Shown: piece after piece, positions 33,412 to 39,943 of the stretch | How the letters are laid out: every line of letters starts with the position of its first letter | Position numbering within the stretch: the stretch's first letter is position 1 | Assembly: GCA_001803225.1 (NCBI GenBank) | Contig: MHBF01000016.1 | Span: 28,311 to 71,951 of the forward strand | Direction: 5' to 3' | Source: Lentisphaerae bacterium GWF2_44_16 | GTDB taxonomy: Bacteria; Verrucomicrobiota; Lentisphaeria; Victivallales; GWF2-45-14 | DNA: 43,641 nucleotides | Notes under the pieces: model-generated | What the model saw: only the letters and a program-made list of their open reading frames with translations | What the model was told of the DNA's origin: nothing | Database searches by the model: none | Program-made: the position numbers and the translations under genes

Positions 33412-34644
33412 ATGATTAAAAAATTTGGAGACAAGCGCGACTGGTTTTTTGAAAAGAGGTTCGGGATGTTTGTGCACTGGGGGATATATTCTATCCCGGC
33501 ATGGCATGAGCAGATTATGTGGCGGAAAAATATTTCCAGAGACAAATATGTGAAATATATGGACAGCTTTAATCCTCTCAGGTTCAATCCCGAGAAATGG
33601 CTCGACCTGATGCAGGAGGCCGGCATGGAATATCTTTGTTTCACGACGAAACACCATGACGGGTTCTGCATGTGGGATACAAAATATACAGACTTCAATA
33701 TCATGAACAGCCCCTATAAAAAAGACATTCTGAAAATGCTTTCAGATGCCTGTCATAAGAGAAAAATACCGCTCGTCCTTTATTACTCCGTAGTTGACTG
33801 GCACCACCCGAATTATCCCAATCAGGGACGTTCACACGAACTGGACAAACCCGAAAAAGGTGACAGGCCTGATATCCCGAAATACATGGAGTTCCTGAAA
33901 AACCAGATACGGGAACTATGTACAAATTACGGCAAAATCCACGGGATATGGTGGGACATGAACACCATGGGACACGTCGATAAAAGCGTTCATAAGATGA
34001 TACGCAAGCTTCAGCCGCAGGCCATAATCAACGACAGGGGATTTGACAAGGTAAAACGCGGGCCCGGCAATGGCGATTTCTGCACTCCAGAGAGAGAGAT
34101 GCCGGAAGGAATGGCATTCAATTATCCCACAGAGGCGTGTCAATCACTGGGCGTTCAAAGTTGGGGATACAGAGAAGAAGAGGACTTCTTTTCCGATAAA
34201 TTCATGATGCAGAGCATAGACAGAATATTGTCAATGGGTGGAAATTATCTGCTGAACGTCGGCCCTAAAGCGGATGGGACAATTCAAGCTGAATTCAGGA
34301 ACTCCTTAAGAAAAATCGGCAGATGGTTCAATAAGGTCAAAGAATCTTATTACGGCGCTTCGCCCGCTTCAAACCTTACTGACAACAAAGACATACTTAT
34401 TACGGAAAAGGAAAAATCTCTTTACATACATCTCTACAAGGGCCCCGTTTCATCGACAGTAAAATTGAACCCTCTGAAAAAAATGCCTCGTCACGCGGTA
34501 CTCCTGAACAACGGGCTCCATCTGGAAGCCAAGGTCGATTCAGCATGTACCTTATGGAAAAATATTGATGATACTCTCAGGATAAGAAAAATCCCTGTCA
34601 ACAGAATACAGAATGAGCCCATGGTAATCCGTCTGGATTTCTGA
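33412..34644 (+). CDS. GH29 alpha-L-fucosidase
   Basis: The 410-residue product matches GH29: RFGMFVHWGIYSIPAW, AGMEYLCFTTKHHDGFCMW, VDWHHPNYP, IWWDMNTMGH with D182 at the expected nucleophile position, and GGNYLLNVGPKADGTI. These enzymes release alpha-L-fucose by a retaining mechanism. No signal peptide is visible (MIKKFGDKRDWFFEKRFGMF), so it probably works in the cytoplasm on imported oligosaccharides, unlike the secreted proteins before it. It is the last gene of the LacI-headed cassette and suggests a fucose-containing substrate. The acid/base residue cannot be named by eye. Length is at the short end for the family, without an added binding module. Confidence 0.92.
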   Translation: MIKKFGDKRDWFFEKRFGMFVHWGIYSIPAWHEQIMWRKNISRDKYVKYMDSFNPLRFNPEKWLDLMQEAGMEYLCFTTKHHDGFCMWDTKYTDFNIMNSPYKKDILKMLSDACHKRKIPLVLYYSVVDWHHPNYPNQGRSHELDKPEKGDRPDIPKYMEFLKNQIRELCTNYGKIHGIWWDMNTMGHVDKSVHKMIRKLQPQAIINDRGFDKVKRGPGNGDFCTPEREMPEGMAFNYPTEACQSLGVQSWGYREEEDFFSDKFMMQSIDRILSMGGNYLLNVGPKADGTIQAEFRNSLRKIGRWFNKVKESYYGASPASNLTDNKDILITEKEKSLYIHLYKGPVSSTVKLNPLKKMPRHAVLLNNGLHLEAKVDSACTLWKNIDDTLRIRKIPVNRIQNEPMVIRLDF

Positions 34645-34689
34645 CAAAGACTTCAACCTTATTGATTGCTTAACGGCTGAAAGTATTAT

Positions 34690-34715
34690 AGATTATATAC
34701 AGGAGAATATAATCT
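34690..34715 (+). promoter_or_regulatory. Perfect 9-bp inverted repeat with the ribosome site in its loop
   Basis: AGATTATAT (34690-34698) and ATATAATCT (34707-34715) are perfectly complementary and enclose the loop ACAGGAGA, which contains the Shine-Dalgarno AGGAG; the ATG follows at once at 34716. A hairpin with GGA in the loop is the form of CsrA/RsmA targets and could also act as a temperature-sensitive switch. Confidence 0.6.
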
Positions 34716-35951
34716 ATGAATCAGTATTTTGTCAGGATAGTTGATTATTATGCGGGCACACTGCTCTGCTTTATCATTTCCCTTCTTTACGGAACGCGGA
34801 AATTTTTCACAGGAAAAACAGAGAAAATTCAGGCACAAAACCTGAAAAGAATCCTTTTCGTGGAACTCTCGGAGATGGGAAGCGCGGTAATAGCGTCCCC
34901 TGCCATAAGCCGATTGAAAGAGACTTGCCGAGGGGCTGAAATATATTTTCTGATATTCAGACGCAATCGGGAAAGCGTCATGCTCACGGACTTGCTGGAC
35001 GAGGATAAAATACTGACAATAAGAGATGACAGCCTTTTCAACTTCATGACAGATGTTCTCAGGCTTTTCATTTTCTTCCGCAGGATGAAATTCGATGTAT
35101 GCATTGATTTTGAACTTTTCAGCCGCTGTACGGCATTGCTGAGTTTTCTTTCCGGGGCTAAATATAAAGCCGGGTTTCACGGATACTTCACCGAGGGATT
35201 ATACCGGGGCAATTTCCTTACTCATAAGATAAATTACAATCCATACAAACACATGTCCCATAATTTCATGTCCCTTACAAATGCGGTAGTTGATGACATA
35301 AGAGGCCTGCCTTTTCCGATGAATGAAGAAGAAGACATACTGGTACTGCCTCATCGCGGTTCAGACTTGCAGCTCAGAAAAAAAATACTCGAAAAACTTC
35401 AATCTCACAACAGCGCGATAAATGAGAAATCGCTTCTCGTAATCGTAAATCCACTGGCAGGAAAATACCTTCCTATACGCTCCTGGCCTTTAGAATACTA
35501 CATCGAAACAATAAAACGCATACTTGCGGAAACGGACGCTTTCATAATCGTTACAGGATTAAAAGACGACAGGGCGACCGGCGAAAAAATAAAGCGCTCC
35601 TCCGTTCCCGTCCGATGCGTTAATTTCATGGGGGAGACGGATAATCTGAAAGAGCTTTCAGAGCTTTTCTTCATTTCAAACCTGCTCATAACGAATGACA
35701 GCGGCGCCGCTCATTTCGCGGCGCTCACTCCGATTCATATCATATGTTTTTTCGGGCCGGAAACTCCCTCGCTTTACGGGCCGATGAGCCGAAACTGTCA
35801 TAACTTTCATTCGGAACTGCATTGCAGTCCATGCCTCACGGCGTTCAATCACAGAAATACTCCGTGCAAAGACAATGTATGCCTGAAGTCCATTTCACCC
35901 GATGAAGTTTTCACTACCGTAAAAAAGATATTATCAGGACAGAAAGGCTGA
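34716..35951 (+). CDS. Family 9 glycosyltransferase (heptosyltransferase-like)
   Basis: The 411-residue GT-B protein has the GT9 pattern: KRILFVELSEMGSAVIASPAI at the N-terminal domain, VIVNPLAGKYLPIRSWP, NLLITNDSGAAHFAALTP (the D-S-G-x-x-H nucleotide-sugar motif) and FFGPETPSLYGPM, with the C-terminal HCSPCL, TPCKDNVCL cysteines common in this family. GT9 members add heptose or other sugars to lipopolysaccharide cores. Its start is directly behind a hairpin that holds the ribosome site, hinting at translational control. It is followed two bases later by a B12-binding radical SAM gene, so the two are likely co-expressed in envelope synthesis. Confidence 0.9.
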   Translation: MNQYFVRIVDYYAGTLLCFIISLLYGTRKFFTGKTEKIQAQNLKRILFVELSEMGSAVIASPAISRLKETCRGAEIYFLIFRRNRESVMLTDLLDEDKILTIRDDSLFNFMTDVLRLFIFFRRMKFDVCIDFELFSRCTALLSFLSGAKYKAGFHGYFTEGLYRGNFLTHKINYNPYKHMSHNFMSLTNAVVDDIRGLPFPMNEEEDILVLPHRGSDLQLRKKILEKLQSHNSAINEKSLLVIVNPLAGKYLPIRSWPLEYYIETIKRILAETDAFIIVTGLKDDRATGEKIKRSSVPVRCVNFMGETDNLKELSELFFISNLLITNDSGAAHFAALTPIHIICFFGPETPSLYGPMSRNCHNFHSELHCSPCLTAFNHRNTPCKDNVCLKSISPDEVFTTVKKILSGQKG

Positions 35952-35953
35952 CG

Positions 35954-37354
35954 ATGAAGAAAAAAATTCTTCTCCTGAATCCACCCGGCGAAAAAATATA
36001 CATAAGGGATTATTACTGTTCTAAAGTCAGCAAGTCGGATTATATATATCATCCGATAGACCTGCTGATAGCATCGGGCTGGCTTTCCGGGACATTCGAA
36101 CTTAAAGCCCTTGACTGTATTGCCGAAAAAATCTCTCAGGAAAAAGCTTACGAAATCATCCGCGAAATGAAACCAGATGCCATTGTTTTCCTGACCGGGG
36201 CCGTTTCCTGCCATGATGATTTCCCGTTCCTGAAGAAACTGAAAACAGAAATTAACTGCATTATGGCCGGAACAGGGGATTGTCTCCTCGGCAATTTCGA
36301 CAAATACAGAAAAGAGGAGGAATGGCTTGACGCGATAATTCTGGATTTCACGACGGACGACCTGAGAAAATATCTGATGAACTGCCTGCTTGAGGAAAAT
36401 GAAGAATACACGAACATAGTTGATCTCCGCAATTCATCGCCTAACTTAACTAATGCCAGACTGAAAAGCAGGAAGATGGAAATACCAGTGCCGCTCTATG
36501 AACTTTTTCCCGAACATCTTTACAGATATCCTTTTGTCCGCTCCCTGCCCTTTGCCACTGTGCTTACAAGCTACGGATGCCCTTTTCAATGCGCGTTCTG
36601 CGTCATGCCCGGCATAGGTTTCAAGAGCAGAAGCACAGAGAATATACTCCCTGAACTTGATTACCTGAAAAAACGCGGTATCAGGGACATATATTTTGCC
36701 GACCAGACTTTCGGAGTGGACGGCGAAAAGCTCAAAGAATTATGCAGCGCGATGATCGGAAGAAAATACGATTTCAACTGGGTGGCCTTTACCAGAGTTG
36801 ACAGAATAATAGATGAAGAACTCCTGAAGCTGATGAAAAAAAGCGGTTGCCACACCCTGATGTTCGGAGTGGAAAGCCCTCATCAGCATGTGCTCGACGC
36901 AGCGCATAAGGGCTTCAAAATCGAAGATGTTTTCAACGCCTTTGCACTCTGCAGAAAAAACAAAATCAAAACACTCGCAACATTTATTATAGGGCTTCCG
37001 GGAACTAACTATGAGGAAAATCTTTCGATACTGGATTTCTCAATAAAACTTGATCCTGACTACGCCTCCTTCAACGTCATTGTCCCAAGACACGGCACGG
37101 CGATACTGGAACAAGCCTTGAAAGAAAACTGGATAGCTCCAAGCCACAATCCATTCGACCAGTCCGGCGAGATGGGGACAATCAGTACAGACAAACTCAG
37201 TTCCGAACAAATTCTGGAACTGAAAAACCGTATTGAAAAGGGTTTCTACAAAAGGCCATCTTATATTTTGAAAAGATTGTTCCAAGTTAGAACGCCTCAT
37301 GAATTTTACCTCCTCATAAAAAACGGCATTTCCGTTTTAAGAAAAATCAGTTGA
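35954..37354 (+). CDS. B12-binding-domain radical SAM protein
   Basis: The 466-residue product has an N-terminal cobalamin-binding-like domain (KKKILLLNPPGEKIYIRDYY to about residue 150; the DxHxxG motif is not clear) and a radical SAM core with TSYGCPFQCAFCVMPGIG, giving CX3CX2C around residue 205, and the usual DIYFADQTFGVD and MFGVESPHQHVL segments. B12-binding radical SAM proteins methylate or rearrange unactivated carbons in hopanoid, lipid and antibiotic synthesis. It is 2 bases after the GT9 gene and is followed directly by a GNAT gene, which suggests a shared surface-molecule pathway. The specific reaction is not assignable. Confidence 0.85.
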   Translation: MKKKILLLNPPGEKIYIRDYYCSKVSKSDYIYHPIDLLIASGWLSGTFELKALDCIAEKISQEKAYEIIREMKPDAIVFLTGAVSCHDDFPFLKKLKTEINCIMAGTGDCLLGNFDKYRKEEEWLDAIILDFTTDDLRKYLMNCLLEENEEYTNIVDLRNSSPNLTNARLKSRKMEIPVPLYELFPEHLYRYPFVRSLPFATVLTSYGCPFQCAFCVMPGIGFKSRSTENILPELDYLKKRGIRDIYFADQTFGVDGEKLKELCSAMIGRKYDFNWVAFTRVDRIIDEELLKLMKKSGCHTLMFGVESPHQHVLDAAHKGFKIEDVFNAFALCRKNKIKTLATFIIGLPGTNYEENLSILDFSIKLDPDYASFNVIVPRHGTAILEQALKENWIAPSHNPFDQSGEMGTISTDKLSSEQILELKNRIEKGFYKRPSYILKRLFQVRTPHEFYLLIKNGISVLRKIS

Positions 37355-37362
37355 AAAAAGAT

Positions 37363-37854
37363 ATGAACGAAAAAATCATAATCACAAAAGCTGTATCCTC
37401 CGATTTACCGGAAATACTTGAAGTACAGAAACAGGCTTTTCATACGGAAGCCGTGTTTTACAATGACTTTAATATTCAGCCGATGAAACAGACACTGGAA
37501 GAGATTTCGGAGGAGTTTAAAAGCAAGGTCTTTTTGAAGGCATCAATAGACGGACGAATCGTTGCTTCGGTAAGAGCTTCACGTTCATTGGAAAATGAAA
37601 AAATATGCTTTATCGAAAAGCTTTTTGTTCATCCTGACTTTCGTAAAAGAGGCATAGCGGATAAACTTCTCAGCGCCATTCAGGAGCATTTTCCTGAAGC
37701 GGCAAGCTTCGAGTTGGGGACAGGAAAGCTCAGCGCCGGGAATATCAGGCTTTATGAGAAAGCAGGGTTCAGGATATACGGCGAAAAAACAAGTTCCCCG
37801 TGCGGAGTTTCCATGGTATTGATGAGAAAAAATAAAAGTCAGAAAAACAGTTGA
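37363..37854 (+). CDS. GNAT-family N-acetyltransferase
   Basis: From ATG 37363 the product is 163 residues; a TTG at 37351, overlapping the previous stop, is an alternative that adds four residues. The acetyl-CoA-binding core is ICFIEKLFVHPDFRKRGIADKLLSAI, with the R/Q-x-x-G-x-A loop as RKRGIA, and NIRLYEKAGFRIYGEK is the usual C-terminal strand. GNAT enzymes transfer acetyl groups to amines in proteins, antibiotics or amino sugars. It is the third gene in line with the GT9 and B12 radical SAM genes and ends 7 bases from the convergent HAD phosphatase. Substrate unknown. Confidence 0.87.
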   Translation: MNEKIIITKAVSSDLPEILEVQKQAFHTEAVFYNDFNIQPMKQTLEEISEEFKSKVFLKASIDGRIVASVRASRSLENEKICFIEKLFVHPDFRKRGIADKLLSAIQEHFPEAASFELGTGKLSAGNIRLYEKAGFRIYGEKTSSPCGVSMVLMRKNKSQKNS

Positions 37855-37860
37855 ATTTAC

Positions 37861-38649
37861 TTATCCGTTCAATGCTTTTTCCAGCAGGTCTTTCAGATTT
37901 TCATATATATAATCGGGTTTGTAGGCAAACTTTTTTATATTGTCCCTATCTGAAACGCCGCTTAAAACGAGAATGGTGTTTATTTCCGATTCTATGCCGG
38001 CTATGATGTCGGTATCCATCCTGTCGCCTATTATCACCGTGTCTTCACGGCGGCATCCGAGATGTTTCAGCGCGTGCCGCATGATAAGCGGATTCGGCTT
38101 TCCGATAAAATACGCCTTGCTCCCGGTGGAAAGCTCTATCGGCGCAATCAGGGCGCCTGTTGCGGGCGCAATGCCGTTTTCGATCGGCCCGGTCAGATCG
38201 GGATTTGTGCCTATGAGTTTAGCGCCCTGCAATACAAGATTGATGGCCCGTTCGACGCGTTCATAACTGTATGACCGGGTTTCTCCGACCACCACATAAT
38301 CCGGATCTATGTCATTCATAGATATTCCGGCATCATAAAGCGCGTTTGTCAGTCCGGCATCGCCAATGACATAAGCGGAAGCGCCGGATTTCTGCGTTTT
38401 CAGAAACGCCGCTGTAGCCAGCGCGCTTGTATAAAAATTTTCTTTGGGTACATCTATGCCGAGCCTGGCAAGTTTTTCATGAAGTTCGCGAGGGGAACGT
38501 TCGGAACTGTTGGTGAGAAAAAGAAATTTCTTATTGTTATGATTGAGCCATTCGACAAACTCAACGGCACCCGGCATGAGTTTATGCCCGTGATAAAGCA
38601 CGCCGTCCATATCGGATATGAATGAACTTTTCGATGATAATTCCTGCAT
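37861..38649 (-). CDS. NagD-like HAD-IIA phosphatase
   Basis: The 262-residue product is a HAD-IIA protein: FISDMDGVLYHG with D13 (nucleophile) and D15, FLTNSSERSP (motif II), GKPNPLIMRHALKHLG with the motif III Lys, and IIGDRMDTDIIAG for the metal-binding acidic pair. NagD-like enzymes dephosphorylate nucleotides and small sugar phosphates. It is expressed from its own promoter at 38675-38703 with a very short leader and GGAG site. Genomic context gives no hint of its substrate; glycerol phosphate, p-nitrophenyl phosphate or nucleotide monophosphate activity is typical of the class. Confidence 0.9.
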   Translation of the reverse strand: MQELSSKSSFISDMDGVLYHGHKLMPGAVEFVEWLNHNNKKFLFLTNSSERSPRELHEKLARLGIDVPKENFYTSALATAAFLKTQKSGASAYVIGDAGLTNALYDAGISMNDIDPDYVVVGETRSYSYERVERAINLVLQGAKLIGTNPDLTGPIENGIAPATGALIAPIELSTGSKAYFIGKPNPLIMRHALKHLGCRREDTVIIGDRMDTDIIAGIESEINTILVLSGVSDRDNIKKFAYKPDYIYENLKDLLEKALNG

Positions 38650-38674
38650 TTAAATCTCCATATTTGGAAGTAGT

Positions 38675-38703
38675 ACTATATTGCCTGTTATCCCCCTGTT
38701 CAA
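38675..38703 (-). promoter_or_regulatory. Candidate sigma70 promoter for the NagD-like gene
   Basis: Minus strand TTGAAC (38698-38703) and TATAGT (38675-38680) with a 17-base spacer, 25 bases before the ATG at 38649. Confidence 0.65.
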
Positions 38704-38922
38704 TCATTCACATTACTTTCACTGCGGGGCCTCTGCTTCGACAGACTTATATTTGCCGCTTAATATTTTTTCGAGAAAAATCCCCCATCTAACAATGATT
38801 TTGAAAAAAAACTCTCAAAAACACACTTTTTCACCAGCATTTTAAGGTATCCTGCTTTAAATAAGGGCAAAACACTGTTATTTTTCGCTGACTATATTCT
38901 GTAAAAACAAACTGGAGCATAT

Positions 38923-39306
38923 ATGGCGGAAAATATAAAAGCTAAAGCACAGGTTGACTTTAAGTGCATGAGCGAAAAATGCGATGGGATAATAAAGTTC
39001 AATCTCATGGACGTTTCCAAGGAAAACCTTCAGGTAATCTGTCCCAAATGTCACAGTTCTTATGATTTTGATGAAGAACTGCGCGGGAACATGAACAAGC
39101 TGAAAAAGCTGATACTGGCGGTGCGCGAGGCGGAACATATTCTCGGCGACTGCAATGTATCGGTCAATGTGCCGGGCGGGGAAGTCAAGGTCCCTTACGC
39201 GCTGCTCCTGACCAGGCTCAATACTATGATAACTCTGGAAGTAGGCGGGAAAAAAGTCGATTTTCATCTCTGGGTCGAGCCATCATCCCCTGACACATTC
39301 CGCTAA
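38923..39306 (+). CDS. Small zinc-ribbon-like protein of unknown function
   Basis: The 127-residue product has two cysteine pairs, DFKCMSEKCDG (CX4C) and VICPKCHSSYDF (CX2C), 22 residues apart, forming a probable zinc ribbon in the first 50 residues. The second half is predicted mostly helical (MNKLKKLILAVREAEHIL) then beta (GGEVKVPYALLLTRLNTMI, ITLEVGGKKVDFHLWV). I do not recognise a named family. It is upstream of pyrE (32-base gap) and secA and may share their transcript. The 273 bases before it hold no RNA gene that I can recognise. Confidence 0.72.
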   Translation: MAENIKAKAQVDFKCMSEKCDGIIKFNLMDVSKENLQVICPKCHSSYDFDEELRGNMNKLKKLILAVREAEHILGDCNVSVNVPGGEVKVPYALLLTRLNTMITLEVGGKKVDFHLWVEPSSPDTFR

Positions 39307-39338
39307 TTTAAATTTAAAATAATAAGGAAATAAGATTT

Positions 39339-39908
39339 ATGATGACCAAAGAGGAAATATTAAAGATTTTCAAAGATGCCGGAGCATTGCTTGAAGGGCA
39401 CTTTCTCCTCAGAAGCGGACTGCACAGCGACCGCTTTTTTCAGGCGGCCCTGCTTCTGCAATATCCGAATTACGCTGAAAAACTCTGCATGGAACTAGCA
39501 GAAGAATTCAAAGATATGAACATAAAAACCGTCATATCCCCTGCCCTCGGCGGACTTATCGTGGGCCAGGAAATGGCCAGGGCCCTCGGAGCGCGCGCCA
39601 TCTTCGCTGAAAAGGATAACGACAATCTGGTTTTGAGGCGCGGCTTCACCATAGAAAAAGGTGAACGGATACTCGTCGCCGAAGACGTCGTCACAAAAGG
39701 CGGACGCGTCCAGCAGACAATTGATCTCGTCCGCGCTCACGGAGGAAACCCCGTGGCAGTGGCGGTCATCGTTGACAGGAGCTTGGGACAGACTAAATTC
39801 GACATACCGCACAAAAGCGTGATGCAGCTCGAACTCCCCGCCTATGAGCCGTCGGCATGTCCATTGTGCGCCGCAAAAATTCCATTGGCGCGTCCGGGTT
39901 CGAAATGA
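39339..39908 (+). CDS. pyrE: Orotate phosphoribosyltransferase
   Basis: The 189-residue product is PyrE: GHFLLRSGLHSDRFFQ at the N-terminus, TVISPALGGLIVGQEMARAL, FAEKDNDNLVLRRGF, and the PRPP-binding loop RILVAEDVVTKGGRVQQTID with its adjacent Glu-Asp. It makes orotidine monophosphate in pyrimidine synthesis. The tail SACPLCAAKIPLARPGSK, with two Cys and an RPGSK end, is seen in a subset of PyrE proteins. It lies 35 bases upstream of secA on the same strand; an AAGGAAA site precedes its ATG. Confidence 0.95.
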   Translation: MMTKEEILKIFKDAGALLEGHFLLRSGLHSDRFFQAALLLQYPNYAEKLCMELAEEFKDMNIKTVISPALGGLIVGQEMARALGARAIFAEKDNDNLVLRRGFTIEKGERILVAEDVVTKGGRVQQTIDLVRAHGGNPVAVAVIVDRSLGQTKFDIPHKSVMQLELPAYEPSACPLCAAKIPLARPGSK

Positions 39909-39943
39909 GCAGAGACTAGAAAATATCAGGAGAAAAGCAGACA

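Noticed and set aside
38650..38922. Possible small RNA or tRNA in the 273-base intergenic region
   Set aside because: Only short, weak complementary stretches (for example GCGG with CCGC) were found; no cloverleaf or terminator hairpin. The minus-strand promoter near 38690 is the only supported element.
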